From contig NZ_JAJCIC010000019.1 in NCBI RefSeq assembly GCF_020554865.1, forward strand, positions 1 to 64,000: DNA of 64,000 bases, given 5' to 3'. Positions 51,916 through 61,425 of the stretch are shown one piece after another; within the stretch, counting starts at the first letter, position 1, and the number at the start of each line of letters is the position of its first letter. The DNA comes from Lacrimispora sp. 210928-DFI.3.58. GTDB taxonomy: Bacteria > Bacillota > Clostridia > Lachnospirales > Lachnospiraceae. The notes below the pieces were generated by a model that searched no databases, had not been told where the DNA came from, and saw only the letters and a program-made list of their open reading frames with translations. The translations under genes were made by a program, and so were the position numbers.

Positions 51916-53694
51916 GTGGATAAATATACAAAATGGAAAAAAATGATGGATATCTCCACTGGACGCCAGAGGGCCTCCCTGGTATTAAAAGGAGGAAAGG
52001 TGGTCAATGTCTTCACAGAGAAGATAGAGAACGTGGATATTGCCATAGAAGATGGAGTCATTGCAGGACTGGGCGACTACGATGGAATAGAAAACATTGA
52101 TGTGTCAGGAAAATGGCTTTGTCCCGGTTTTATCGATGGGCATATCCATCTGGAAAGCTCCATGGTCTCCCCGAAGGAGTTTGAAAAAGCAGTCCTTCCC
52201 CACGGAACCACCACGGTTGTGACAGACCCCCACGAGATCGGAAATGTAGCCGGCCTTCAGGGAATTGATTATATGTTAAAGGCCACAGAGAGCCTTCTTC
52301 TTGATGTCTTTTTCATGATGCCCTCCTGTGTTCCGGCTACAGAGCTGGATGAATCAGGAGCTGCTCTGGGCGCAGAGGAGCTAAAGCCCTACTACGATGA
52401 TCCCAGAGTGCTGGGGCTGGCAGAGGTGATGAACGCCAGAGGCGTGACCGTTGGACTGGAAGGACTTTTAAGAAAAACACAGGATGCCCTGAATGCAGGG
52501 AAGGCAGTTGATGGCCATGCACCGTTTTTAGAGGGAAAGGAGCTGTGCGCCTACGTGTGTGCAGGCGTACTGTCGGACCATGAGTGCTCTGATTATCATG
52601 AAGCCCTGAAAAAGCTGGCAAGGGGCCAGTGGATCATGATACGTGAGGGAACAGCCGCAAGAAATCTGGAGGCTTTGATGCCGCTCTTTGAAGCTCCGTT
52701 TTATCAGAGATGCATGCTGGTGACAGATGACAGGCATCCGGGAGATCTGATATCCATGGGCCATATCGACCATATCCTGCGCCGGGCTGTATCCATGGGG
52801 GCGGATCCTGTCAGGGCCATCAGAATGGCTACGCTTCACGCCGCACAGTACTTTGGCTTAAAGGACAGGGGCGCGCTGGCTCCTGGAAGGAAGGCAGATA
52901 TCGCAGTGCTGGAGGATCTGAAGGAATTTAAAGTGGCAGCGTTATATAAAAATGGGATAAGAGCAGCATCGGACGGGCAGGCGAAGCAGCAGAGAGAAGC
53001 AGGAAACGTGGATCCTTCCTGGGAAGAGGCATTTCCGAAGGTGTTCCAGTCCTTCCACATGGATGAGATAACGGAAGAAGATATCCGGCTTGAAAGAGAG
53101 GGATATACCCAGCGCATCATCCAGCTGAATCCGGGAGAGCTCCTGACAAAAGAGCGCTTCGAACCCTGGGAGGATGACCGGAAGCCAAAGGAGCTTAAGG
53201 CCGGGACGCCTGCTCCTGGTGTCAGCCTTGAGCGCGATATTGTAAAAGCAGCGGTATTTGAGCGCCACCGCCACACAGGCCATGTGGGCCTGGGCTTTAT
53301 AGGCGGCTATGGGCTCAAAAAGGGCGCGGTTGCCACAAGCGTGGCTCATGATTCCCACAATCTTATCACCGTGGGGACCAATGACAGGGATATGGTACTG
53401 GCGGCCAATGCGGTGAGAGCCTGTGGAGGCGGCCTGGCCATTGCAGCGGACGGGGAAATCACAGGCCTGCTGCCGCTTCCCATAGGCGGGATCATGACAA
53501 ATGCATCAGCAGAGGAAACGGAGGAAAGGCTAAAGGCTCTGAAGGAGGAAGCTGCCAGGCTGGGAGTAAGCCCGGATATCGATGCCTTTATGACATTGGC
53601 CTTTGTGAGCCTTCCCGTGATACCGAAGCTGCGGCTTACTACTCATGGAATCATTGACACAGACAAACAGGAGACAGTCCCGGCCACCTTCTGA
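51916..53694 (+). CDS. ade: Adenine deaminase
   Basis: A 592-aa amidohydrolase that converts adenine to hypoxanthine for purine salvage. Metal-binding motifs are PGFIDGHIHLESSM and TVVTDPHEIGNVAG. Further conserved blocks are GHAPFLEGKELCAY and SDHECSDYHEA. The C-terminal domain (about residues 400-592) has the typical HRHTGHVGLGFIGGYGLKKG. The start is GTG 51916 with AGGAGG 8 bp before. A subtilisin gene follows directly. Confidence 0.96.
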   Translation: MDKYTKWKKMMDISTGRQRASLVLKGGKVVNVFTEKIENVDIAIEDGVIAGLGDYDGIENIDVSGKWLCPGFIDGHIHLESSMVSPKEFEKAVLPHGTTTVVTDPHEIGNVAGLQGIDYMLKATESLLLDVFFMMPSCVPATELDESGAALGAEELKPYYDDPRVLGLAEVMNARGVTVGLEGLLRKTQDALNAGKAVDGHAPFLEGKELCAYVCAGVLSDHECSDYHEALKKLARGQWIMIREGTAARNLEALMPLFEAPFYQRCMLVTDDRHPGDLISMGHIDHILRRAVSMGADPVRAIRMATLHAAQYFGLKDRGALAPGRKADIAVLEDLKEFKVAALYKNGIRAASDGQAKQQREAGNVDPSWEEAFPKVFQSFHMDEITEEDIRLEREGYTQRIIQLNPGELLTKERFEPWEDDRKPKELKAGTPAPGVSLERDIVKAAVFERHRHTGHVGLGFIGGYGLKKGAVATSVAHDSHNLITVGTNDRDMVLAANAVRACGGGLAIAADGEITGLLPLPIGGIMTNASAEETEERLKALKEEAARLGVSPDIDAFMTLAFVSLPVIPKLRLTTHGIIDTDKQETVPATF

Positions 53695-53749
53695 CACCGA
53701 ACCGGAATCTGGGGAATATGCTAATAAAAAAGAAGGAGTTTTCTTCAAT

Positions 53750-54643
53750 GTGAACCAAGCCAGGTTGGAAATCAATTGTGAAGAAGCATATTCCCAGGGG
53801 ATCACAGGCGAGGGCGTCGGAGTGGCAGTGTTAGACACCGGCATTTATCCCCATGAGGATTTCGAAGATAGAATCACTGCCTTTCAGGATTTTGTAAACC
53901 ACAGAAGGCAGTTGTACGATGATAATGGGCACGGTACTCATATTTCGGCAATTATCGGAGGCAGCGGCATTTCCTCCCAGGGAAGATTTCAGGGGGTAGC
54001 GCCCCGCTGCAGGATCATTTCCGCAAAGGTCCTTGACTCCAAGGGAAATGGATATGCCTCTGATGTGCTGGCAGGCCTGAAATGGATACGGGAAAACAAG
54101 GAAAGGTACGGGATACGGATCGTCAACATATCCGTAGGCTCCCTGTCAAGGCGCAATATGACGGAAAATTCTGTGCTGGTGCGGGGAGTAAACGCAGCCT
54201 GGGATGACGGACTGGTAGTGGTGGTGGCAGCCGGAAACCACGGCCCCCATCCTATGACGATCACTACCCCAGGCATCAGCAGGAAGGTCATCACCGTGGG
54301 CTGCTCCGATGACCACAAGGAGGTGGAGGTGATGGGAAGCCCCATGGTGGACTATTCCGGCCGGGGCCCCACACCTGCCTGTATCTGCAAGCCCGATATT
54401 GTAGCCCCCGGCTCCGGCATCATAAGCTGCAGCAACGAGCCCGGCCGCTACTTCTCCAAATCCGGCACCAGCATGTCCACCCCCATCGTATCCGGCGCCA
54501 TCGCCCTTCTGCTGCAGAAATACCCCTGGATGACAAACAAGGATGTCAAGCTGCGCATCCGGGAGCGCTCAGTGGACATGGGACTTCCCCATAATCAGCA
54601 GGGGTGGGGGAGGCTGGATGTGATGAGGCTGTTAAGTGATTAA
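53750..54643 (+). CDS. Subtilisin-like S8 protease (intracellular type)
   Basis: A compact S8 protease of about 297 aa without a signal peptide. The triad is Asp in VAVLDTGIYPHED, His in DDNGHGTHISAIIGG and Ser in SGTSMSTPIVSG, with the oxyanion Asn in VAAGNHGP. The short N-terminal stretch resembles intracellular subtilisins (Isp). I chose GTG 53750 because AGAAGGAG lies 11 bp upstream; an ATG at 53645 would overlap ade by 50 bp and has no site. It is likely a cytoplasmic protease. Confidence 0.88.
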   Translation: MNQARLEINCEEAYSQGITGEGVGVAVLDTGIYPHEDFEDRITAFQDFVNHRRQLYDDNGHGTHISAIIGGSGISSQGRFQGVAPRCRIISAKVLDSKGNGYASDVLAGLKWIRENKERYGIRIVNISVGSLSRRNMTENSVLVRGVNAAWDDGLVVVVAAGNHGPHPMTITTPGISRKVITVGCSDDHKEVEVMGSPMVDYSGRGPTPACICKPDIVAPGSGIISCSNEPGRYFSKSGTSMSTPIVSGAIALLLQKYPWMTNKDVKLRIRERSVDMGLPHNQQGWGRLDVMRLLSD

Positions 54644-54648
54644 ATAAA

Positions 54649-54682
54649 ATAAGCCGTTCTGCGTAAGAGCAGGACGGCTTAT
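54649..54682. terminator. Bidirectional terminator
   Basis: ATAAGCCGTTCTGC pairs with GCAGGACGGCTTAT, with A residues before and T-poor sequence after. It separates the protease gene from the convergent methyltransferase. Confidence 0.75.
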
Positions 54683-54723
54683 CTGTACAGATACTGTGAA
54701 GCTTGCCTCCGAATAGACGGCTC

Positions 54724-55584
54724 CTAGGCTTCCCATCTCCCCGAAGCCCCGCATGGCAGCACCAGCCCTGTCTGTGTCACCGGCAGGCCAACCTCTTCTG
54801 AGTGCACCACGCCGCCAAACTTCGGTACCAGCTCCACTCCTATCATATAGGAAAGAACAGCGGGAGCCAGCCCTGTTGTATAGGAGTTGATGAGAAAGAA
54901 CAGGGGCTTTTCTGACAACAGCTGTACGCACAGCTTTACCAGGGGATGAATGGCATCCTCGATCTTCCAGATCTCCCCTTTTGGTCCCCGGCCGTAGGAG
55001 GGGGGATCCATGATGATGGCATCATAGTGGTTCCCTCTGCGTATCTCCCTCTCAACAAACTTGACGCAGTCATCTACGATCCAGCGGATAGGCGCCTCAG
55101 ACAGGCCGGAGGAGTGGGCATTTTCCTTTGCCCAGGTCACCATGCCCTTGGAGGCGTCCACATGGGTCACGCTTGCCCCGGCCTTTGCTGCAGCTAGGGT
55201 AGCGCCGCCTGTGTATGCAAAGAGATTGAGGACCTTGATGGGCCTTCCTGCTTCGCGTATCTTGGCGCCGAACCAGTCCCAGTTGGCAGCCTGCTCCGGG
55301 AACAGGCCTGTATGCTTAAAGCTGAAGGGCTTCAGATTAAATGTGAGCCCCTTATAGTCAATGCTCCACTGCTGCGGCAGATCAAAGAATTCCCATTCAC
55401 CTCCGCCCTTGCTGCTGCGGTGGTAATGTCCGTTCATCTTCTTCCAGCCCCGGTGCTTCTTTGGAGTATCCCATATTACCTGGGGGTCCGGGCGGACCAG
55501 GAGATAGTCTCCCCAGCGCTCCAGCTTCTCACCTTTGGAGCAGTCAATTACTTCATAATCCTTCCATCCGTCCGCAAGCCACAT
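54724..55584 (-). CDS. Class I SAM methyltransferase, RlmK/RlmI-like
   Basis: A 286-aa methyltransferase. The SAM-binding motif is VLNLFAYTGGATLAAAKAGA, with VTHVDASKGMV next, and the catalytic-type DPPSYGRG. This is the Methyltrans_SAM family (RlmK/RlmI-like), which methylates 23S rRNA bases. The N-terminal PUA domain of RlmI is missing, and the target is thus uncertain. Monocistronic, convergent with the S8 gene. Confidence 0.88.
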   Translation of the reverse strand: MWLADGWKDYEVIDCSKGEKLERWGDYLLVRPDPQVIWDTPKKHRGWKKMNGHYHRSSKGGGEWEFFDLPQQWSIDYKGLTFNLKPFSFKHTGLFPEQAANWDWFGAKIREAGRPIKVLNLFAYTGGATLAAAKAGASVTHVDASKGMVTWAKENAHSSGLSEAPIRWIVDDCVKFVEREIRRGNHYDAIIMDPPSYGRGPKGEIWKIEDAIHPLVKLCVQLLSEKPLFFLINSYTTGLAPAVLSYMIGVELVPKFGGVVHSEEVGLPVTQTGLVLPCGASGRWEA

Positions 55585-55714
55585 ATATCATAACCTCATT
55601 TCCTTATATTCTCACATACAGAGTATAGTCGAATCTGCTGTTTCACGTCAAGCGTATAGACGTTTGATTTACCCAAAAACGGAGAATTGTAATAGAATTG
55701 AAAGATAAAATGGG

Positions 55715-55743
55715 TTGAACAATCGAAAAAGCCCTGATACAAT
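55715..55743 (+). promoter_or_regulatory. Predicted promoter of the 55822 gene
   Basis: TTGAAC (55715-55720) and TACAAT (55738-55743) are spaced by 17 bp, about 80 bp upstream of the start codon. Confidence 0.6.
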
Positions 55744-55821
55744 ATATCTTAGGTAGCCGGGACCTTTTCAGTTTGGTGTTCCCGGCGTATGCAAATGCAT
55801 AAGGAGAGAGGAACCTTGTAT

Positions 55822-57174
55822 ATGAAGAAGAAAATGGCAGTCTGGACGCTGGCAGCGCTGTTGTCGCTGGGTGGTGCTACGATCACGGCAATGGCTGCTG
55901 AGGGATGGGCCCAGTCAGGAAACAGTTGGATATATTATGATTCAAATGGAAGTAAGGTCTACAATGCCTGGAAAAAGGGCGCAGATAACCAGTGGAGGTA
56001 TCTGAACGGTGAAGGGACCATGGCGGTCAATGCCTGGGTAGACGGCGACTACTATGTGGACAGCAACGGTATCATGCTGACAGATAAGTGGCTGAAGCTG
56101 ACAACAGACGAGGGCGAATACGAGTGGTATTATTTTGGCAGCAGCGGCAAGAAGATCGATGATACCTGGAAAAAGATCGATGATAAATGGTATCATTTTG
56201 ACGGAGACGGCCGTATGGAGCTGGGATGGATCCTGGATGACATGTATTACACCGGCACAGACGGCGTCATGCGCACAGGCTGGCAGAAGCTGTTCCCGCC
56301 GGATGATTATGATGAGATGAAGAATAAAGTCATCCCCGGCTATGACAGCAATGGCGGCTCGGATGATGGTCAGTATTGGTTCTATTTTAGCAGCAGCGGT
56401 AAGAAATATGTGCCCAGCGATGGATCGGCTGGAGACTACGGTACACGCAAGATTGACGGGGTATACTACTGCTTTGATGAAGATGGGGCCCTGCAGACGG
56501 GATGGCAGCGGGTACGCTCCGGCGATACCATTGAATCCTACATGTATTTTGGCAGCGATGGCAAGGCAAAGACTGGCTGGTATTCCATTGAGCCTCCGGA
56601 TGATCTGGATGGCTATGACGGCGATGTGGAATGGTTCTATTTCACCAACAGCGGAAAGCCCAGAGCAGCAGATTCCGAGCGCCTGTCCATCAGCGACATT
56701 GTGAAGATCAGCGGCAAGTCCTATCTTTTTAACCACCTGGGGAATCCTGCGTATGGCCTTAAGAAGGTATATCTGGGCGGCGGAGAGGACAACTGGACAG
56801 CATTTTATTTTGGAACAAAGGAAAAGAGCTGCGTCCAGACAGGAAAGATAAAGGTCACAGAGGATGACGGCAGTAAATCCGATTTCTATTTTGCGGACAA
56901 TGGCAGAGGATATAGCGGAGTCAAGGATAACTATCTGTATTACAAAGGAAAGCTTCAGACGGCCACGGATGGTGAGAAATACGTATGCTACCGCGTAAAC
57001 GGAAATAACTATGTGGTAAACTCCTCCGGAAAGGTTATGAAGGGAACATCGGTAAAGAACAGCGATGGCGTGAAGCTGACGACCAGCAGCAGCGGTACAT
57101 TATCTACAGCAGATGGTGAGTCTGATATCAGCTCTTATATCACAGAGCCTATGGAGCCTATGTGCACGGAATAA
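55822..57174 (+). CDS. Secreted protein built of cell-wall-binding repeats
   Basis: A 450-aa exported protein. A signal peptide (MKKKMAVWTLAALLSLGGAT, cleavage near AMAAEG) precedes many repeats such as GNSWIYYDSNGSKVYNAWKK, YEWYYFGSSGKKIDDTWKK and KWYHFDGDGRMELGW. The Trp/Tyr/Gly pattern and absence of an enzyme domain match the 26600-27973 product. The C-terminus is Ser-rich. The start at ATG 55822 is preferred over 55789, which would put a charged stretch before the signal. Confidence 0.87.
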   Translation: MKKKMAVWTLAALLSLGGATITAMAAEGWAQSGNSWIYYDSNGSKVYNAWKKGADNQWRYLNGEGTMAVNAWVDGDYYVDSNGIMLTDKWLKLTTDEGEYEWYYFGSSGKKIDDTWKKIDDKWYHFDGDGRMELGWILDDMYYTGTDGVMRTGWQKLFPPDDYDEMKNKVIPGYDSNGGSDDGQYWFYFSSSGKKYVPSDGSAGDYGTRKIDGVYYCFDEDGALQTGWQRVRSGDTIESYMYFGSDGKAKTGWYSIEPPDDLDGYDGDVEWFYFTNSGKPRAADSERLSISDIVKISGKSYLFNHLGNPAYGLKKVYLGGGEDNWTAFYFGTKEKSCVQTGKIKVTEDDGSKSDFYFADNGRGYSGVKDNYLYYKGKLQTATDGEKYVCYRVNGNNYVVNSSGKVMKGTSVKNSDGVKLTTSSSGTLSTADGESDISSYITEPMEPMCTE

Positions 57175-57200
57175 ACGTATCATTATATTTTTATAGAAAG

Positions 57201-57241
57201 AACTTCTCCGTACCATAATAATAGGACGGAGGAGTTTTTTG
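57201..57241 (+). terminator. Rho-independent terminator
   Basis: AACTTCTCCGT (57201-57211) pairs with ACGGAGGAGTT (57226-57236) with one G-U pair and is followed by a T run to 57240. Confidence 0.85.
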
Positions 57242-57297
57242 TTTGCATGGGAGATTCCTCCGAAGCTGAAAATGCTGGAAAAAAATAAAAAAAGTAC

Positions 57298-57326
57298 TTG
57301 CATTTATCTCCCATCTATGTTATTGT
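57298..57326 (+). promoter_or_regulatory. Predicted promoter of the S10 operon
   Basis: TTGCAT (57298-57303) and TATTGT (57321-57326) are spaced by 17 bp, giving a leader of about 230 nt before rpsJ. Confidence 0.55.
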
Positions 57327-57334
57327 ATAAAGGC

Positions 57335-57550
57335 TGTGGCATGATAGCTATGAAACGTGAGGTTGCTGCCCGTGAGTGAGGCAGGTTTTCCGTGGAGCGA
57401 ATGTCAAGTTAGGAAACTGGCGACAAGTCACTGTACCAATTAAAGAAGCTGCAAAGAAAGCAGAGTCAGTGTGAAGTCCGGTCAGGACACACACGGGAAC
57501 GTGTACAGTCACCGCTTGTCGTACTTGTTTTAAAAGTGCGAAAAGGAGGC
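57335..57550 (+). promoter_or_regulatory. Structured 5' leader of the S10 ribosomal-protein operon
   Basis: CGACAAG (57421-57427) pairs with CTTGTCG (57515-57521), and just inside it ACTGTAC (57430-57436) with GTACAGT (57503-57509). Within lies CACG-GGAA-CGTG (57493-57504), partly competing with the second stem. A further hairpin, CGTACTT-n6-AAGTGCG (57520-57540), comes just before the ribosome binding site GGAGG. The layout fits a translational autoregulatory leader, bound by one of the operon's proteins. No ORF with a start signal is seen in it. Confidence 0.6.
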
Positions 57551-57560
57551 GACTTTTTTT

Positions 57561-57878
57561 ATGGCAAGTCAAGTAATGAGAATCACATTAAAAGCTTATG
57601 ATCATCAGTTAGTAGATCAGTCAGCTGGAAAGATCATCGAGACAGTAAAGAAGACAGGATCTCAGGTGAGCGGACCAGTGCCGTTACCAACAAAGAAAGA
57701 GGTTGTAACCATTCTGCGTGCTGTTCATAAGTACAAAGATTCCAGAGAGCAGTTCGAGCAGAGAACTCACAAGAGACTGATCGACATCACTGCTCCAAGC
57801 CAGAAGACAGTAGATGCACTGTCCAGACTGGAAATGCCAGCCGGTGTTTACATCGACATCAAAATGAAAACGAAATAA
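57561..57878 (+). CDS. rpsJ: 30S ribosomal protein S10
   Basis: A 105-aa protein ([40 protein letters not shown]; ending near [10 protein letters not shown]). It is part of the small-subunit head and also of transcription antitermination as NusE. First gene of the operon, with AAGGAGG upstream. A 180-bp gap follows, holding the hairpin GAATGC-GAAA-GCATTC (58012-58027). Confidence 0.98.
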   Translation: MASQVMRITLKAYDHQLVDQSAGKIIETVKKTGSQVSGPVPLPTKKEVVTILRAVHKYKDSREQFEQRTHKRLIDITAPSQKTVDALSRLEMPAGVYIDIKMKTK

Positions 57879-58011
57879 TCGGCAGGCGAATTCAAAAACG
57901 TTTATATCCTGAAGGGTTTAAATATAGAAGCAACACTGCATTTCCTGTTAAGGAATCAACATACCGGCTACGGTTCATAGTGTTCCACGTATAGTTAGAC
58001 TGCTCTAGGAT

Positions 58012-58027
58012 GAATGCGAAAGCATTC
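58012..58027 (+). other. GNRA-tetraloop hairpin upstream of rplC
   Basis: GAATGC-GAAA-GCATTC is a perfect 6-bp stem with a GAAA loop. It lies 31 bp before the rplC start inside an unusually long S10-L3 gap. It may be an RNA processing or regulatory site. Confidence 0.5.
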
Positions 58028-58058
58028 CGCTGTAGATCATGAAACAGGAGGTAAGACA

Positions 58059-58694
58059 ATGAAGAAAGCGATTTTAGCAACAAAAGTCGGAATGACCCAG
58101 ATCTTCGATGAGAATGGTGCGTTAGTTCCGGTAACCGTACTTCAGGCTGGTCCTTGTGTAGTAACACAGGTTAAGACAGTTGAGAATGACGGCTACAAAG
58201 CAGTACAGGTTGGTTTCGTTGACAAGAGAGACAAGCTGGTCAACAAGCCTCAGAAGGGCCACTTCGACAAGGCAGGCGTATCCTACAAGAGATACGTAAG
58301 AGAGTTAAAGTTAGAGAATGCTGAAGAGTATTCTGTAAAGGATGAGATCAAGGCTGACATCTTCGCAGCAGGCGACAAGATCGATGCAACCGCTATTTCC
58401 AAAGGTAAAGGCTTCCAGGGCGCAATCAAGAGACATGGACAGCACAGAGGACCTATGGCTCATGGTTCCAAGTTCCATCGCCATCAGGGTTCTAACGGTT
58501 CCGCTACCACACCAGGCCGCGTATTCAAGGGCAAGGGAATGCCTGGACAGATGGGCCGCGTGCAGGTAACTGTACAGAACCTGTCAGTAGTTAAGGTTGA
58601 CGCCGAGAATAACCTGATTCTGGTTAAGGGCGCAGTGCCAGGACCAAAGAAGAGCCTGGTAACAGTCAGAGAGACCGTTAAGGTTGAGAGGTAA
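58059..58694 (+). CDS. rplC: 50S ribosomal protein L3
   Basis: A 211-aa protein with [20 protein letters not shown] at the start and the conserved loop [20 protein letters not shown]. Part of the large subunit near the peptidyl-transferase centre. ATG 58059 follows AGGAGG; a frame to 58014 is not needed. Confidence 0.98.
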   Translation: MKKAILATKVGMTQIFDENGALVPVTVLQAGPCVVTQVKTVENDGYKAVQVGFVDKRDKLVNKPQKGHFDKAGVSYKRYVRELKLENAEEYSVKDEIKADIFAAGDKIDATAISKGKGFQGAIKRHGQHRGPMAHGSKFHRHQGSNGSATTPGRVFKGKGMPGQMGRVQVTVQNLSVVKVDAENNLILVKGAVPGPKKSLVTVRETVKVER

Positions 58695-58722
58695 GCTTTT
58701 ATAGGAAAGGAGGAACACACAG

Positions 58723-59343
58723 ATGGCAAACGTATCTGTTTACAATATGGAAGGTAAAGAAGTTGGCACATTAGAACTGAACGATGCCGTGTTCGGTGTA
58801 GAAGTAAACGAGCACCTGGTACATCTTGCAGTTGTTGCACAGCTTGCTAATAAGCGTCAGGGAACACAGAAAGCAAAGACACGTTCTGAGGTTTCCGGCG
58901 GCGGCAGAAAGCCCTGGAGACAGAAGGGAACCGGTCATGCAAGACAGGGTTCAACCAGAGCTCCCCAGTGGAAGGGCGGCGGCGTAGTATTCGCTCCCAC
59001 ACCAAGAGATTACACGATCACACTGAACAAGAAGGAGAAGAGGGCTGCTCTCAAGTCTGCACTCACAAGCCGTGTTCAGGAGAATAAGTTCATCGTAGTT
59101 GATGAGCTGAAGTTTGAAGAGATCAAGACAAAGAACTTCAAGAATGTAATGAACAACCTGAAGGTTGAGAAGGCTCTGGTTGTTCTGGCTGATAACGATC
59201 AGAACACCGTTCTTTCCGCAAGGAACATTGCAGACATCAAGACTGCTATGGTAGGAACCATCAACGTATACGACATTCTGAAGTACAATACAGTTGTTGC
59301 TACAAAGGCAGCTGTTGCATCCATTGAGGAGGTGTACGCATAA
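58723..59343 (+). CDS. rplD: 50S ribosomal protein L4
   Basis: A 206-aa protein with the tunnel-loop segment [20 protein letters not shown] and [12 protein letters not shown]4 lines the exit tunnel and in some bacteria represses the S10 operon, so it is one candidate ligand for the leader at 57335. Its stop overlaps the rplW start. Confidence 0.97.
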   Translation: MANVSVYNMEGKEVGTLELNDAVFGVEVNEHLVHLAVVAQLANKRQGTQKAKTRSEVSGGGRKPWRQKGTGHARQGSTRAPQWKGGGVVFAPTPRDYTITLNKKEKRAALKSALTSRVQENKFIVVDELKFEEIKTKNFKNVMNNLKVEKALVVLADNDQNTVLSARNIADIKTAMVGTINVYDILKYNTVVATKAAVASIEEVYA

Positions 59344-59642
59344 TGGCAGATATCAGATACTATGACGTCATTTTAAAACCAGTTATCACCGAGAAGAGCA
59401 TGAATGCTATGGGTGACAGGAAGTATACTTTCATGGTACACGTAGACGCTAACAAGTCTATGATCAAAGAGGCTGTTGAGAAGATGTTCCCGGGCACCAA
59501 GGTTGAGTCTGTGAACACCATGAACTGCGAAGGCAAGACCAAGAGAAGAGGAATGACCTTCGGCAAGACAGCTGCTTCCAAGAAAGCGATCGTAAAGCTG
59601 ACTGAGGACAGCAAAGAGATCGAGATCTTCCAGGGGCTGTGA
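59343..59642 (+). CDS. rplW: 50S ribosomal protein L23
   Basis: A 99-aa protein ([45 protein letters not shown]). It sits at the tunnel exit and binds trigger factor and SRP. Overlaps rplD by one base. Confidence 0.97.
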   Translation: MADIRYYDVILKPVITEKSMNAMGDRKYTFMVHVDANKSMIKEAVEKMFPGTKVESVNTMNCEGKTKRRGMTFGKTAASKKAIVKLTEDSKEIEIFQGL

Positions 59643-59652
59643 GCATTTAGCA

Positions 59653-59716
59653 AGGTCTTTTCGAGCTTAGTGCGAACGCCCGTCCCGAAACTTGGCGAGG
59701 TCTTTTCGAGCTTAGT
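59653..59716. repeat. 19-bp direct repeat in the rplW-rplB gap
   Basis: AGGTCTTTTCGAGCTTAGT occurs at 59653-59671 and again at 59698-59716, spaced 45 bp start to start. The gap to rplB is about 205 bp, whereas most other gaps in this operon are under 40 bp. It also holds GCAGG-n6-CCTGC (59734-59749). Confidence 0.9.
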
Positions 59717-59848
59717 TGAGCGGACGTGTTGTGGCAGGATAAAACCTGCATAACAAATACAACCCGCCGGAAACCATTCCGGCCGGAGAACTTATACGGT
59801 ATCACGCAGAGCATACCGTGAGAAGAAAAAGAAAAGGAGTAAAATGTC

Positions 59849-60694
59849 ATGGGAATTAAGAAGTATACTGCTTATACACCTTCCAGAAGACATATGACCG
59901 GCTCTGATTTCAAGGAAATCACCAAGACAACTCCAGAGAAGTCTTTGGTAGTATCTCTTGATAAGAATGCAGGTCGTAACAATCAGGGTAAGATCACTGT
60001 TCGTCACAGAGGCGGCGGCAGCAGAAGAAAATATAGAATCGTTGATTTCAAGAGAAACAGCAAGGATGGTATCCCGGCAACCGTTATCGGTATCGAGTAC
60101 GATCCAAACAGATCCGCAAATATTGCACTGATCTGCTATGCAGACGGTACAAAATCCTATATCCTCGCTCCTCAGGGCTTAACCGATGGAATGAAGGTTA
60201 TGAGCGGTGACAATGCAGAGGCTAAGATCGGTAACTGCATGCCGCTGTTCCACGTTCCAGTTGGTACTCAGGTACACAACATTGAGTTATATCCTGGTAA
60301 GGGCGGCCAGCTGGTTCGTTCTGCTGGTAACTCTGCTCAGCTTATGGCGAAAGAGGGCAAATATGCAACCTTACGTTTACCTTCCGGTGAAATGAGAATG
60401 GTTCCGATCATCTGCCGCGCAACCATCGGTGTTGTTGGCAATGGCGAACACTCCCTGATCAACATTGGTAAGGCTGGTAGAAAGCGTCACATGGGTATCC
60501 GCCCAACAGTACGCGGTTCTGTAATGAACCCCAACGACCATCCACACGGTGGTGGTGAAGGAAAGTGCGGTATCGGCCGTCCAGGTCCTTCTACTCCATG
60601 GGGCAAGCCAGCTCTGGGTCTGAAGACCAGAAAGAAAAACAAGCAGTCTAACAAGTTGATCGTAAGAAGACGTGATGGCAAAACCATCAAATAA
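59849..60694 (+). CDS. rplB: 50S ribosomal protein L2
   Basis: A 281-aa protein ([56 protein letters not shown], the conserved His loop near the active site). Needed for subunit joining and peptidyl transfer. Confidence 0.98.
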   Translation: MGIKKYTAYTPSRRHMTGSDFKEITKTTPEKSLVVSLDKNAGRNNQGKITVRHRGGGSRRKYRIVDFKRNSKDGIPATVIGIEYDPNRSANIALICYADGTKSYILAPQGLTDGMKVMSGDNAEAKIGNCMPLFHVPVGTQVHNIELYPGKGGQLVRSAGNSAQLMAKEGKYATLRLPSGEMRMVPIICRATIGVVGNGEHSLINIGKAGRKRHMGIRPTVRGSVMNPNDHPHGGGEGKCGIGRPGPSTPWGKPALGLKTRKKNKQSNKLIVRRRDGKTIK

Positions 60695-60714
60695 TTAAAG
60701 GAGGTTAAGAACAC

Positions 60715-60999
60715 ATGGCTCGTTCACTGAAAAAAGGACCATTTGCAGATGCACATCTGTTAAAGAAAGTAGACGCTATGAATGCAGCAGGACAGAAGCA
60801 GGTAATCAAGACCTGGTCCCGCCGTTCTACAATCTTCCCACAGTTTGTTGGTCATACAATCGCAGTTCATGACGGTAGAAAACACGTTCCGGTATACGTT
60901 ACCGAAGATATGGTAGGACACAAGCTGGGTGAGTTCGTAGCAACCAGAACCTACAGAGGCCACGGTAAAGACGAGAAGAAGTCCGGCGTTAGAAAGTAA
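60715..60999 (+). CDS. rpsS: 30S ribosomal protein S19
   Basis: A 94-aa protein ([40 protein letters not shown]). It binds the 16S head with S13. Preceded by AAGGAGG. Confidence 0.98.
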   Translation: MARSLKKGPFADAHLLKKVDAMNAAGQKQVIKTWSRRSTIFPQFVGHTIAVHDGRKHVPVYVTEDMVGHKLGEFVATRTYRGHGKDEKKSGVRK

Positions 61000-61029
61000 T
61001 CCACGGCAAATTGAAAGGAGGTTTTAGCA

Positions 61030-61416
61030 ATGGCAAAAGGACATAGATCCCAAATCAAGAGAGAGAGAAATGCCCAGAAGGACACAAGGCCAAGCGCAAC
61101 ACTGTCTTACGCTAGAGTATCTGTCCAGAAGGCTTGCTTCGTATTAGATGCCATCAGAGGCAAAGATTTACAGACAGCATTAGGTATTGTAACCTATAAC
61201 CCAAGATATGCTTCCAGCTTAATCAAGAAGTTACTGGAATCAGCAGCAGCAAACGCTGAGAACAATAACAACATGGATCCCGCTAAGCTTTACGTAGAGG
61301 AGTGCTACGCAAACCAGGGACCAACTATGAAGAGAGTTAGACCGAGAGCCCAGGGACGTGCTTACAGGATCGAGAAGAGAATGAGCCACATCACTGTTGT
61401 TCTGAATGAAAGATAG
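61030..61416 (+). CDS. rplV: 50S ribosomal protein L22
   Basis: A 128-aa protein (ATLSYARVSVQKACFVLDAI; LYVEECYANQGPTMKRVRPR; AYRIEKRMSHITVVL). The beta-hairpin tip contributes to the exit tunnel and is a macrolide resistance site. Confidence 0.98.
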   Translation: MAKGHRSQIKRERNAQKDTRPSATLSYARVSVQKACFVLDAIRGKDLQTALGIVTYNPRYASSLIKKLLESAAANAENNNNMDPAKLYVEECYANQGPTMKRVRPRAQGRAYRIEKRMSHITVVLNER

Positions 61417-61425
61417 GAGGCAAAT

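Noticed and set aside
51453..51931. Minus-strand ORFs of 78-81 aa before adenine deaminase
   Set aside because: AT-rich, Phe/Tyr-rich translations without domain or ribosome site, one overlapping the ade start.
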